Assembly: GCF_036850765.1 (NCBI RefSeq)
Contig: NC_089492.1
Coordinates: 292,104,590-292,168,589, forward strand
Origin: Saccopteryx bilineata
Lineage: Eukaryota > Chordata > Mammalia > Chiroptera > Emballonuridae
Length of the DNA: 64,000 nt
Direction of reading: 5' to 3'
Shown: in pieces, positions 14,676-26,943 of the stretch
How the letters are laid out: the number at the start of each line of letters is the position of its first letter
How positions within the stretch are numbered: position 1 is the first letter of the stretch
The notes under the pieces: model-generated
Seen by the model: the letters and a program-made list of their open reading frames with translations, nothing else
Told to the model about the DNA's origin: nothing
Databases searched by the model: none
Translations under genes and position numbers: made by a program

Positions 14676-17600
14676 AAAAAGTGAAATTGTTGGTTGAAAA
14701 CCAAAACCACTGAGGTAAGTGGTTTCCCCAACTTGCTGTCAAACCAGCAAAGGCCAGAGCAGCTGCCCAGAGGAGAAATGCTCACAGCAAAGCGGCCTGG
14801 GGACACCACAATGCCAAGCGCATTGACATGGCACGACATACTGTTCCCCAATACCAGCACCAAAGCACCTGTGGTGTCACCCCTAATGTCAGGATTCACA
14901 AAGCAAAACCACCAGGAAAGGAATGCCCCAGTCAGAGGGCAGGGAGTGCTCTAGTCCTCGTAATCAGGGGTAACCCATGGCTGTCAGGACATGTGGCATG
15001 TCCTTGCATAAGCTGTGGTGGCGAGGACTCCACGGAGGGTGAGTCCAGGCCTGGCACAGACCACAGCCTGCTCGCACTGTGCCAGGAGAATGGCTGATGG
15101 GTGAGGAACTGAGCCACCAGAGTGCAGGCAGCTCTCAGGAAGGGGACAAGCAGCTGGTCTAGGGGAGACACGGGCTCCTGAAGGCTGCTCACTGCCAGGT
15201 GGGCAACAGGAACCCTATGTTGTCCCTGAGTGAGACAAGGGGCGCCATCCACTCTGGATGACATGGCCTGGGCCAGGGTCTTGTAGGGGAAAGGTGGGCA
15301 GCACGCACAGGCAGGGGCTCAGGAGAAATGCCTGGCCCAGCCCAGCTGGCTCTCAAATCTAGCACCGGTTCACAGGTGGGCAGATGGCTAGAGACCACCC
15401 TCACACAGCTGGACCAGGAAAACTGTGCCTGGCCCCTTCACTGGACCAGAGACCCCTGTCCCGAGGCATAGGACTAGCATCCATGCACTGTCCCTTCCCG
15501 CTCTGTCCCCCTACACTCAGTGCCTGAAGACCCAGGTCCCCTCGAAGTAACCTGGCCACACGCTTCCCCTAGCCCTGCATGTCCCAAGGGGCAGTGCATT
15601 CCCAAAATGTGACTCTGGCATCACCTGAGGTCCCATCAGCACTTGACGAGCTGCTCAGAAGACAGCAGCCCCAGCCCTAGCTCCAGGGACCCCACAGAGG
15701 TGAGCACCAGCCTGCACCTCAGACCCAGGCCTCAGAGCTGGCAGGTGACGAAACGTCCTTAATAAATTGGTCAAAATGCATCCACATATAACAGAGCATT
15801 GCTAACATTACAGATGTCAGATGAAAACTCATCTAGGAATTTGCCGCCCGAATTAGAAGCAAAATTCGAAAGCAGTTCTTTCCCCAACGGGCAGATTTAA
15901 CAAGGAGCTGGACTGGGAAGCGCGGTGTCCAGTCAGAAACGCACTGTGGATGGAGAAGGTCCACTAAACACTCGTGTGGCCCAGGCTCTCGGAGGAGGAG
16001 GAACACACTTGGGACTTTTCACATCAACCTATTGAGATGTCCCAGCCAGGGGACAGAAGCCCAGTGGGCCCAGGCAGGTGTGTGTAATGACCAGGACCCT
16101 GCATGGAGAGCCAGGAGGCAGAGGTCTCTGTGAACACAGCCTGTCACTTTCCTGTCACTATGTGGTCAGCAGAAAAATAGCCAAGAGGACAAATGAAAAT
16201 TTTTCATGGAAAAGTCAGGCTGGACAGCATTAGGCCCTTGCTGCTGGCTCACCTTGGGGGTTGCTGTCACATGGGCCTAGTGCCACGCCCACCCCGACCC
16301 CTCTCACAGCACGTTCCAGCCATCGGGGACAATGACAAGGCATCGCCCTACCAGGGTGCTAAACTCAGGAGCAAACGCCCCAGTCCCAGGGGCCAGAATG
16401 AAGGAGAATGAAAACCATGCCCCGTGTCAGAGGGGAGGCCCCTGCCCGCTGGTGCCAGGAGGAACAGCACCCAGTGCCCACGCAGCCTGGGAGAACCCGT
16501 CACTATGGCCTGCGGAGACCCAGGGAGGCAGGCACGCAGGTAGATGGTCCAGGCAGCGCTGTGCAGACAGCCGCTGGGACCAGCCCTGGCTCCTCCAAAG
16601 CGCGGCAGTGGGGACACTGACCCAGACATGGCTCAAAGCGCATCAACACCAAAGAAGAAAAGTGAGAAAGAACAAAAACATCGAACAGACCAGGCAGGCC
16701 CAAGAGGAGTAGAACTCTCTGGAACAGAAACAGTTCCAAGGCACCTGTGCAAACATGGTGAACAGTAAGGCGAAGCCTGGGAGCAGAAGGTGGGTGGGCT
16801 CTGGGGCAGGGGGACCGTGATCTGGGGGGGAGGGTCGAGGGGTCCCTGCCACCCATGTGTCATAAGCCTCAGCTTCAGTCTGATGTGGTCCATTCCTACA
16901 AAGGTGCTACCATAATAAAGCACCCTGGGGCCCAGAGAAGGGAGTGTCTGGGGCAACAACTGCCCAGGACACACACCCCATCGTGGCAGCACAGCCCCTG
17001 GAAGTCCCCTTCCTGCCACTGCGGGCAGGACCTACACACCTGGGAGCAGAGGCCACATGAGCACTAGACTACCTGCGAGCTTGAGGACAGGCAGCATGGG
17101 CACACCGTGACAGGGACACATCACCCAGGACCTGGGTGAGCACGGCCCATGGCCCATGGCCCCCACCAAGTACCCAAGGATGAGTCCCACGAGGCACTAC
17201 CCTCTCTAAGGGGGTGCTGGATGCCCTGTGGCAAAGTGTCCTCTGTGGGTAAACTCCACTCTGTGCCCAGGATCTGCATGGTGGACCCTTCCTGCAGACC
17301 TCCCTGGTGTAAAAACAGCAAAGCTATCTTTATAAGCACCAGCCATGCTGTCCACGTGATAATTGATGTTTCATATTATGCTTAGCTAAATTAACCTATT
17401 TTCTGATCACTGTGAATACAGAGAAAACATTAAATATGCAAGACAAGCCCAAACTCTAAAATGCAATGGAAACAACAATTTTAAAGGGTCATTCTAATTT
17501 TCTTTAAAAATTTAAGTAGTGCATCTCTTCCATTACTTCTCCACTTTTCTGAGGAAACCTCCTCTGACCTGCACAGGGCCACTCAGCACGTCCCCATCCC

Positions 17601-17849
17601 AGGCTCCATACAGGAGGGATGCCTCGGGCTGCAGCTCCCAGAAGTCCCCAGCCCCCCTCTGTTTGATAGGAAAGGAACCCCCAAATGTGGAGGGCAGGCG
17701 CCTGGGGCTGGAGGCACCATGCCACCCCACCCTGCAGACTCCTGAAGCAGGTGAAGTGCAAGCACACAATCTAGCAGCCTTGGGAGAAAAGGGGAAGCTC
17801 ACCTGCTTGGGGTTGGAGCCCTGGGCTAAGTGGTCGCCAAGAGCCAAGA
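14676..17849. other. Intron 1 segment, unique DNA with AT-rich islands
   Basis: No repeat recognised. Two AT-rich islands stand out, at about 15745-15915 and 17310-17545, and are treated as candidate regulatory elements. Confidence 0.5.
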
Positions 17850-17892
17850 CCAAGAATGGGTTTCCATGAAGAAAGTGGAAACCCATTCTTGG
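17850..17892. repeat. Perfect 17-bp inverted repeat (hairpin)
   Basis: The arm at 17850-17866 is the exact reverse complement of the arm at 17876-17892, with a 9-base spacer at 17867-17875. The right arm ends exactly where a SINE begins. Confidence 0.9.
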
Positions 17893-18080
17893 CCTGCCCT
17901 GTGGTGGCGCAGTGGACAAAACAGTGATGTGTCCCCCTATCCACCTGTGGGGCTCGCCGATAGAAACCCTGGGCTTGCTGGGTCAAGGCACGTACTGGAC
18001 AGTTGACACTTCCCGCTCCTTCCCCAACCCCAGCCCCCTTTTCCTTCTCTACTCCTCTAAAAATCAATTAAAAAAAAAAT
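17893..18080 (+). mobile_element. Short tRNA-derived SINE (about 190 bp type)
   Basis: Begins CCTGCCCTGTGGTGGCGCAG, continues through AACCCTGGGCTTG and TCAAGGCACGTA, and ends with CTCTAAAAATCAATTAAAA. The same short type recurs at 54709 and 60147. Confidence 0.75.
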
Positions 18081-18090
18081 TTTTTTTTTT

Positions 18091-18466
18091 GCCCTGGCCG
18101 GTTGGCTCAGCGGTAGAGCGTCGGCCTAGCGTGCGGAGGACCCGGGTTTGATTCCTGGCCAGAGCACACAGGAGAAGCGCCCATTTGCTTCTCCACCCCT
18201 CTGCCGCGCTTTCCTCTGTCTCTCTCTTCCCCTCCCGCAGCCAAGGCTCCATTGGAGCAAAAATGGCCCGGGCGCTGGGGATGGCTCTGTGGCCTTTGCC
18301 TCAGGCACTAGAGTGGCTCTGGTCGTAACATGGCGACGCCCAGGATGGGCAGAGCATCACCCCCTGGTGGGCGTGCCGGGTGGATCCCGGTCGGGCGCAT
18401 GCGGGAGTCTGTCTGACTGTCTCTCCCTGTTTCCAGCTTCAGAAAAAAAAAAAAAAAAAAAAAAAA
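18091..18466 (+). mobile_element. tRNA-derived SINE, GCCCTGGCCGG family (SINE-A)
   Basis: Head GCCCTGGCCGGTTGGCTCAG with RNA polymerase III A- and B-box-like motifs, body AGGAGAAGCGCCCATTTGC, and an A tail at 18442-18466. It landed at the A/T tract ending the previous SINE, and short A/T runs flank both sides as the target duplication. Confidence 0.85.
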
Positions 18467-18490
18467 TTTTTTTTAATGTGGATGGACTCG

Positions 18491-18800
18491 CCTGACCAGG
18501 TGGTGGCGCAGTGGATAGTGTCGAACTGGGATACGGAGGACACAGATTCAAGACCCCGAGGTCGCCAGCTTGAGGGCAGGCTCATCTGGTTTGAACAAAG
18601 CTCACCAGCTTGGACCCAAGGTCGTTGGCTTGAGCAAGGGGTTACTTGGTCTGCTGAAGGCCCACGGTCAAGGCACATGGACAACTAAGGTGCCGCGATG
18701 AAAAACTGATGATTGATGTTTCACATCTCTCTCTGTTCCTGTCTGTCTGTCCCTATCTATCCCTCTCTCTCTCTCTGTCTCTGTAAAAAAAAAAAAAAAA
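18491..18800 (+). mobile_element. SINE-B with TSD
   Basis: Full SINE from CCTGACCAGGTGGTGGCGCAG to an A tail, flanked by a perfect 13-bp duplication TGTGGATGGACTC at 18477-18489 and 18801-18813. Confidence 0.9.
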
Positions 18801-18813
18801 TGTGGATGGACTC

Positions 18814-21235
18814 TTTGTCCTGACCCGCAGAGACCTCTGTGCTTCCACCCCCCCGACAGCAGAGCCACCCCCAATCCCTCACTTTTAGAAGCAGAGAACA
18901 AGGTGGACAGGGGGTGGGTAGTGGTGGTGGTATTCTTTTCCTTTGAGTCACTGGAAAGTAACTGCTACAAGGACTTTTAAAACAGACCTAGAACACCAGG
19001 ACCAATCAAGCTGTTTTGAAAACCCAGAGTTCATTCTGGGGGCTGGTGAGCAGGAGGATCTATCCCAGCACCAGGTCAGCGTGGCGAGTGGGGCTCATCT
19101 GGGACAAACGCCATCTCCACCCAGAGAGAGAGAGAGAAAGCTGTAGGTAGAGGGAGAGGGAGACAGGGATGCAGCGCAGTAGGCTGTGTCTGAGTTCCCC
19201 GGAAGGCTGTCTGACAGAATCGCCTTAACAAAGGAAGCTGCCCAGCCAGCAGGGACTGCGCCGGACACAGCCGTGCCACCACGGCGCTCACCCGCCAAAG
19301 CCCAAAGGACGGTACCCTCTCAACAAGACTGACACAAAGGCCCACAGGCACCGGGGAAGGGGGCGCACGCTGGTCTCCAGAGAAAGGCCCCAAAACCACC
19401 AGGCACACAGGCCAGGTCTGTGTGACAAGGAATTTTCCAGCAGATGCTGCCCATGGCTGACTGAGAGCCCCGGCCACAGAGGGTGGGGTGCTCTTACCTT
19501 GATGTCAGAAGCAGCAGAAACACGCATGGTCACCTGTGTCCCGCCCTACCTCCCACCGGGGCGCAGATCCTGGTCGTGTCCTGGGCCCTCCTCTCACACC
19601 CATGCCTGCTGCCAGCAGGTGCGTGGGCTCCCCCAGCACCACCTTGCCCCTTCCACAGCGTCTCCCTGCCACCATGGGGACAGCCGCTGCCACATGACCC
19701 TCTAAGGGCCCACACCCAGGGCTCCTTCCTGCAAACTGGCCTTCTCCAAGTTGCCATACACTCTGCCTGGAGTGGGGACATGGGGGCACTCTCAGATGCT
19801 CTTCTCAACCTGACCCTGTGCCCAAAAGAAAAGGCCATGCTCCTGACTCACAGTGATATCCGCCACACTTGGGCACACAAAGATCTCTGTGCACGTCCAT
19901 GTGTGCGCACACGTGAGGAGCATATGCACACATGTAATAGCACATACTGTGTCGTCTGTCAGAAGTGAAAGACCTCAGGAGAAACGCCAGGGAGGGCTGC
20001 TCCGGAACCAGCGTGAGGCGAGCACACAGTATAAACCGGATGTGGCCTAAAGAGGACCTCGAGGAGCGGGAGCTGTCAGCGCTGCCTCAACCTCGGGGTG
20101 CCTAACAAAGCCTTCCACAGACCTGACAGCAGAAAGGAACTTCTTTTGGCCTGAAATCTAGCCAGACTGGCAGGGTGGGCTCATGGGCAGTGCTGGGTCA
20201 CATTGGCACGAGACATCAGCCAGGTGCAGGCCAAGGGGCTGAACCAAGGGCCTGCTGAACCCCAGATGTACCCAAGTGGATTTAAGTGGCCACAATTGGG
20301 GATCCTGGCACCCAATGGCTCCTGCCTCCTCCTCGCTCTTCCAAACACAGAATCAGATGCCAACCGAGGGTCCTAAGGCCAGGGACATCCCCAGGCCCTG
20401 GCTGAGAGTAGAGTCATAAATGTTTCATTTCAGAGAAACTGGCAGGCAGACAGGGCCAAGTGAGCGGCCAGCGAGCCTGTGCTCAGTGTGCACCTGAGAA
20501 CACCTGACCTGACCCAACACAGGAGCATCTCTGGCCATGGAGGCCCCGTGTGCTATCTCACCTACCACCCCCGCCCGCAGGAGGAGCCCCGTTTGTCAAC
20601 TCTTTCCCAGCACAAAGGCTACGTTCGCCCTGGGATGAATTATGTGCAACAGCTCACTTATAACAAGATACAGGGGCAGTGGGGAGCACAGGAGGGATGA
20701 AGGATGAGTCTGGTTGGTAGCTGGGGTCCTGGGAAGTGCTCCCACCCAGCAAGGAGGCCACTGCATGCCCAGCGTCTGACTGTGGGCAGGAAACAGACAT
20801 ATTCAGTTGGGTTGGGTGGTAGGTTTTTTGGAGGGGTCAAAGGACAAAGACCCACAAGCCTAGAATTAAGTCCCAAACTCCACCCACAAATCCTGCCTCA
20901 AGTCCCAGGGAACTGCCTGCCACAACCCCAGCAGAGCCATTGCAGCCAACCCTCTGAGCCAGGCAAACAGATTTCTAGCCTTTAGTTGGATGCACAGATC
21001 TGCCTCCACCAGAGAAACTCCACTGAGAGGAGCTGCTGGGCCTGGGTGATGGCTGCCAAGGGCGCTGGAGTCCCCCGCTCCCCCTACTCTCAGTATCCAA
21101 GGCGAGGCACATAGGAAACAGGGACCCCAGCAGCTCCTCTCCCACTGGGCCTCCATTTCAGTGCCAACTTTGTAGGCAATTCACCAGGCAAAACCACGAG
21201 GGGGGCTTTGAAAAAGGCAGGAGGGAGGGAGGAGG
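18814..21235. other. Intron 1 segment, unique DNA
   Basis: No gene or transposon recognised. Confidence 0.5.
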
Positions 21236-21243
21236 CCCTAGTG

Positions 21244-21971
21244 CAGGGGTCAGGAAAACTTTTTGACTGAGAGCCATGAACGCCACATATTTTATTTTAT
21301 TTTATTTTATTTTATTTTTGTATTTTTCTGAAGCTGGAAACGGGGAGAGACAGTCAGACAGACTCACGCATGCGCCCGACCGGGATCCACCCGGCACGCC
21401 CACCAGGGGCGATGCTCTGCCCCTCCGGGGCGTTGCTCTGCCACGACCAGAGCCACTCTAGTGCCTGGGGCAAAGGCCAAGGAGCCATCCCCAGCGCCCA
21501 GCCCATCTTTGCTCCAATGGAGCCTTGGCTGCGGGAGGGGAAGAGAGAGACAGAGAGGAAGGAGGGGGGGGGGCGGTGTGGAGAAGCAAATGGGCGCTTC
21601 TCCTATGTGCCCTGGCCGGGAATCGAACCCGGGTCCCCTGCATGCCAGGCCGACGCTCTACCGCTGAGCCAACCGGCCAGGGCCATGAACGCCACATATT
21701 TTAAAATGTAATTCCGTGAGAGCCATACAACGACCCATGTACGTTATGCATTATCCAATAAAAACTTGGTGTTGTCCTGGAGGACAGCTGTGATTGGCTC
21801 CAGCCACCCACAACTATGAACATGAAGGGTAGGAAATGAATGGATTGTAATACATGAGAATGTTTTATATTTTTAACGTTATTTTTTTTTTATTAAAGAT
21901 TTGTCTGCAAGCCAGATGCAGCCATCAAAAGAGCCACATCTGGCTCACGAGCCATAGGTTCCCAACCCCTG
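21244..21971. mobile_element. Non-autonomous hAT transposon (family 1), split by a SINE
   Basis: The termini CAGGGGTCAGGAA and TTCCCAACCCCTG are imperfect inverted repeats. An 8-bp duplication (ccctagtg / cccttgtg, 7 of 8) flanks it at 21236-21243 and 21972-21979, as expected of hAT elements. Without the SINE it is about 319 bp. It has no transposase and matches the intact copy at 43536-43862 in reverse orientation. Confidence 0.85.
21295..21683 (-). mobile_element. SINE-A inserted into the hAT element
   Basis: Reads on the minus strand from GCCCTGGCCGGTTGGCTCAG to a tail of TAAAA units. The 20-bp duplication beginning CATGAACGCCACAT at 21275-21294 and 21684-21703 proves insertion into the older hAT copy. 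Confidence 0.92.
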
Positions 21972-22455
21972 CCCTTGTGGGCCCTGGCCCTACCAGACGC
22001 TGCCAGGATGCAGCCTGCAGCCCATACTTCGTCCCACTCAGGGAGACCTTGTGAGGGAAGGAGGGCTCGAGTGGGAGCACTGCCGACTCCGAGCTCCACT
22101 CTCACTGGCTACTGCCCACCTGCCATTTGAATCCACCTGCCCACACTGGGTGGTCCCATTTCTCTCCAGCTCAGAACTTTTCCTGTGCATGTACAACACT
22201 TTCCCATCTTCAAATTCTAGATACAAATATCCCCAGTGGCACCTAGCTAGCAGAGGAAGGCGGCCCAGCCCGCACAGCCCTAGACCCAGAAGGGGCCGAA
22301 TATTCCAGCGCTTATGCCCTGTGGCCCCCGAAGGCAGGAGGGGGAAGGGCCCCTGTGCTGGGGGATCCAGGGCTCACTTTGGGGCAAGCAACCCACCCGT
22401 AGAGCTTAAGACACTGCTGCTGCAGCCCTGGGATCATTGACAGCTTCAACTTCGT

Positions 22456-22518
22456 TTCTTTTTGAGAGACAGAGGTGAAGGGTGAGGGAGAAGGAGGGGG
22501 CGGGGAAGGGAGGGGGGG

Positions 22519-22557
<39 letters not shown>

Positions 22558-22718
22558 AAAGAAAGAGAGGCATCAACTCATTGTTCCACTTAATTGTGCA
22601 CCCATTGATTGCTTCTCCTATGTGCCCCAACTGGGGCTTGAGCAGGTGACTGCAGAATCGAGCCAGCGACCTCAGCGCTCTGGGACAACGCTCTATCTAC
22701 TGCACCACAAATCAGGGC
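22456..22718 (-). mobile_element. Old degenerate tRNA-derived SINE with GA microsatellite
   Basis: The minus-strand head near 22718 is diverged; the tail holds a pure GA run at about 22520-22551. There is no clear target duplication, consistent with age. Confidence 0.65.
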
Positions 22719-23011
22719 AATAAAGTCACCTTTGCTGAAATGATATTTTATAAAAGTCTGATGGGATAGCAGGGGGTGTGCAGAGCCAGCAAGACCTGAG
22801 ACAGGTAAAGAGTGATGAGCCCCCACCCCCAAGAGGCCCGAGCTGCCATCAGACAGAGCGAGGGGGGACACGGGGTAGGGGCAACCTGCCGCAGCTGGCC
22901 TGTGCTGAAGACGAAGCTGAGGGAGGGAGGATGGACCCCCACCAGCCCTTCCTGTTCCTCAGTGAGGGCACATTGTCAGCACCAAGACATGAACAAGAAA
23001 TGGTTGCGTGA

Positions 23012-23127
23012 GCCTGGTCAAGGCACATATGGGAGTTGATGCTTCCTGCTCCTCCCCCCTTCTCTCTCTCTCTCTCTCTTTCTCCCCCCTTCTCTAAAAT
23101 GAATAAATGAAATCTTAAAAAAAAAAA
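23012..23127 (+). mobile_element. 5'-truncated short SINE with 17-bp TSD
   Basis: Starts inside the SINE body at GCCTGGTCAAGGCACATATG and ends in an A tail. The perfect duplication AAGAAATGGTTGCGTGA at 22995-23011 and 23128-23144 shows that the truncation happened at insertion. Confidence 0.85.
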
Positions 23128-23249
23128 AAGAAATGGTTGCGTGAATGAAATACAGACGCGAGTTCTGGGCAGAGTGGCCCGTGTGGTCTCAGGGAACTGG
23201 CACTGCTGTCAAATGCTTTCACACTTGCATTTTTAAAAGGGACTTTGTG

Positions 23250-23570
23250 CCTGACCAGGCGGTGGCGCAGTGGATAGAACGTCGGACTGGGATGCAGAGG
23301 ACCCAGGTTCAAGACCCCGAGGTTGCCAGCTTGAGCGCGGGCTCATCTAGTTTGAGCAAAAGCTCACCAGCTTCAACCCAAGGTCGCTGGCTCCAGCAAG
23401 GGGTTACTCAGTCTGCTAAAGACCCGCGGTCAAGGCACATATGAGAAAGCAATCAATGAACAACTAAGGTGTTGCAATGCGCAACAAAAAACTAATGATT
23501 GATGCTTCTCATCTCTCCGTTCTTGTCTGTCCCTGTCTATCTGACTCTCTGTCTCTGTAAAAAAAAAAAA
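23250..23570 (+). mobile_element. SINE-B
   Basis: Full-length copy from CCTGACCAGGCGGTGGCGCAG to an A tail. The target duplication is imperfect (AAGGGACTTTG / AAGGGCTTTG). Confidence 0.85.
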
Positions 23571-26500
23571 GATAAAAAGAAGGGCTTTGCACACCATGAA
23601 GGTAAACAGTGAGGCTTACTGCAGAAACTGAAACTTTTCATTTTCCTTTACTGGAAACAACCTTAAATAGCTACAAAAACCACACAAGTTGAGAGATGGC
23701 CGAAGAGAGGGAAAAGGTTTGCCCTTGAGTGAGGTGAGCACTGCCGTCCAGGACACCGTGATGGCTGACACCCTTCCTCACACGGTCCATGGGGTCCAGA
23801 AGGTGCCTGTGAAGGCCCAGGGACGGGGGCAGACAGGGGTAAGGTGGGGGAGGGGGAGACAGGGGGCGAGGTCAGAAGAGGGCTGGGAAGAGCCTAGGGC
23901 AAAGGGCTTCTCACACATGCCAGGCTCTGTCCACAGCAGTCCAGAATGCTGGCCACACAGAGTCCACAGCACCTGTGAGCGTCACTGGATGGCCACACAA
24001 CCAGGCGCCTCACACTGGAGACAGGAATGTGGAAACCATTCTCTAATGTGTTTACAAACAAAAGCTCCCAAAGGAAGTTTTAAGCCTACTCGTTAACCAA
24101 TGCATGCACCATTCGGGCTGTGCAGGGCACAGACAAGCAAGAGACGTGGGCAGCTCCAGCACCAGGGAGCAGAAGCCAGGCCCAGCGCCAACACCACGTG
24201 GCAAAGCCATGTTTCCGACCTATGGACCAGAGCTCCACTACACCACCTGCCACCACACTCAAGAATATTCTAGCAGGTCCAAAAACAAGAAAATAAAACT
24301 GTACTTCAGTGAAGGCAAAAAGTGTTTTCTGTGTTCTAACTCAAATTACAAAATAAAATATTTCTTTTTTATACCATCAAGGTCAAGCCTAGGGGTGCGT
24401 TTGTACAGCTGAGGAGGCGTGTTGTCCCTAAACTGCTCCCTGCACCAGCCACAACGAGAGGGCCTCCAGAGCCCCGGGCTGGTGTGGCCTATGGGGTGAG
24501 GAGCAGAAGGGACAAGGAGGGGACACAACCAGGGGAGATCTCAGCAGCACAGGTTCCAGGGCACAGGAGCCCTGCTCAGCACTGGGCGACCTGGGGAACC
24601 TCCCCGAGGGCATGCTCTCTCAGGGCGCAGGTTCCCAGGAGGGACTTTCCGGAGGTTGTGCTCTCGGAGCTGGTGGCCAAGAGGAGGCTGCCTGCCCAAG
24701 CAGGGGGACATGGCCTCAGCCCCTCACTTCTGCAGTGGCCACCACACCCACACCTGCAAATGGCCCTGAGAAAGCAGGGGCAGCCCGTGCCAAGCAAGGA
24801 GGCTGGAGCAAGGTGGGCATGGAGGTGGGCTCAGAGGGGGGCACGTGCAGAAAGGAAGGCCTGAACCCAGTCATCATGACAGCTGGCCTTCTGTGCCCAG
24901 CTGCCCACTCCCACAATCTGGATAGGGGCTCCCAAGTAGCTGTCCTCCACTCTGTGGCAGGTCTCCCCAGGGGCAGACCCCACTCTTCCTGCAGGTCTGG
25001 TCCTGGCCTTCCAGGCAGCTCTAGTGTGGGGCAGGACACTTTCACCAGTTCCCAGCCAGGAAGTGGAAACTGGTGGCCCGCCCCGCCCACACGTGCTCTG
25101 TTTTGCTTCCTGGCGCCTCCCCCTCCACTTCCCCCTCCCCCTTCCAAGCAGGGCAGACGCCCTGGTTGTTTTCTCTCCATAGAAACCGGCACAACACTGA
25201 GCGGAGCACTCCAGCAGCCAGAGTGGAGGAGTGGCGCTGCCCAGCTGCAGGGCAGCTCAGAGCACAAGGCTGACAAGAGACAGAGAAGCCACCACTGCTG
25301 TATCCCCAGGGCCTGGGCTAGAATATGGCTCACAGGTAAGGATGTGACTGGGAGACAGAGAGCTGCAGCCCAGAAGCCACCGGCCTGTCACCAGCTCTAA
25401 CCAGCACACAGGAAGGGAGCCACCAGAGTGGTTCCAGAATATTCCCCAGTAAACTTAGAACATACTCCACAAAATGTCCGTCGCTTTCAAGCACTGACAA
25501 AGTGACAAACGAGACTGGCTAACCTCTCCTGTCTGAGGTTGTTACTGGCGCTGGGGTGTGTTGGGGGACAAAGGGCCCTGCCAGGCCCTGACCTGCGGCT
25601 GCAGAGGCAGAAGCCAGCCCTCAGAGACCCTGAGAAGAGCCAGGACTGAGTGCACAAGGGCCTGAGTGCGGATGGGGAAGAACTTGGGGCGCTTCACACC
25701 ACACCTGATTTTCAGCTGGAGGGGGAATGACAGACATAGAAGAGCTGGGCCTGGGAGCAGCCCACAGCGGGGACCACGTGGTGCTCTTGGAATCGCTAAC
25801 CCCAAACACAGCTGCCCTCCAACAGGAACCCTGTTGTTTAAAATAGGACATGTTTCCACGGTGCGGAACTCTTCACAACTAATGAAGTGGTCATCTGGCC
25901 CCACGGCCCCAGTGGTCCCGACGCTGGCAGGAGGCAGGTTGGAGGGTGAAGGCAGCCAGGGCTCAAGGTACTGAGGTTCTCACCAGGACACCCAGGCCAG
26001 TGTCCAGGTTAAGCCTCTGAACCAACCTAGGACCTGACCCACCCCGTGCCTGTGCCAACACCAGCCCTGTACCGGTCCACTGGCTTTCACACACCCCACT
26101 GGGCCCTTCCTTCACTGCCCGAAACCAAGGACCACGCGGGAAGGGTGGGGTCTTCCGGAGACGTCTTGGCAGAGCAGTAGCTCCCTTGGGGAGTGAGAAC
26201 AGGCCCACTGCACCTTCTCTGAGCAGAGGAAGGGTGACCAGTAGCTTCTCCCCAGGCCCTGGGATGAAGGGTGGACGGCTGGGGCTGGTGTTAGAGCAAG
26301 TGGGCTCGGAGACACGAGGGTTTCCATGGTTTTGGAAAGCCCCACCCACCACCGACAGCAACAGCCATGTGGCTGGCCCTGGCACTGGGTCTGGGCCTGC
26401 TCTGCTCACTAAGGATGAGATCACAGCAGGGATGGGCCCACATGTCCTCAACTTAGTTGCACATCAACTCTGACCCTCACTCTGAGACTGGGGTTCAGAT

Positions 26501-26630
26501 GACCTAAACAGGATGGGTTCTCCTGTTCTATTTTTTAAATACCTGAACTATAGCTTGTCTCTCAGTTGTTTTCTAGACTGGGTTTATCTTTCTTAAAGGT
26601 GTAAATGTGAGGTGTCAGGTAACATGGACT
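23571..26630. other. Intron 1 segment, unique GC-rich DNA
   Basis: No exon, RNA or transposon recognised. Long open frames here follow base composition. Confidence 0.5.
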
Positions 26631-26638
26631 CTCCAGAA

Positions 26639-26935
26639 CAGTGGTCCCCAACCCCCGGGCCGTGGACCGGTACTGGTCTGTGGGCCATTTGGTACTGGTC
26701 CGCAGATAAAGAATAAATAACTTACATTATTTCCGTTTTATTTATATTTAAGTCTGAATGATGTTTTATTTTTTTAAAATGACCAGATTCCCTCTGTTAT
26801 ATCCATCTAAGACTCACTCTTGATGCTTGTCTCGGTCACGTGATACATTTATCCATCCCACCCTACAGGCCGGTCCGTGAAAATATTTTCTGACATTAAA
26901 CCGGTCCGTAGCCCAAAAATGGTTGGGGACCACTG
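26639..26935. mobile_element. Non-autonomous hAT transposon (family 2), intact
   Basis: 297 bp bounded by CAGTGGTCCCCAACC and GGTTGGGGACCACTG, a 15-bp perfect terminal inverted repeat. A perfect 8-bp duplication CTCCAGAA lies at 26631-26638 and 26936-26943. No coding capacity. Confidence 0.93.
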
Positions 26936-26943
26936 CTCCAGAA

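Noticed and set aside
22502..22552. GA and CT runs here and at 54600-54682 as regulatory GAGA elements
   Set aside because: They lie inside the tails of old SINEs and are ordinary microsatellite growth.
24612..25400. Open frame of 262 codons on the plus strand in intron 1
   Set aside because: Low-complexity GC-driven composition, an equally long frame on the opposite strand, and no recognisable domain.
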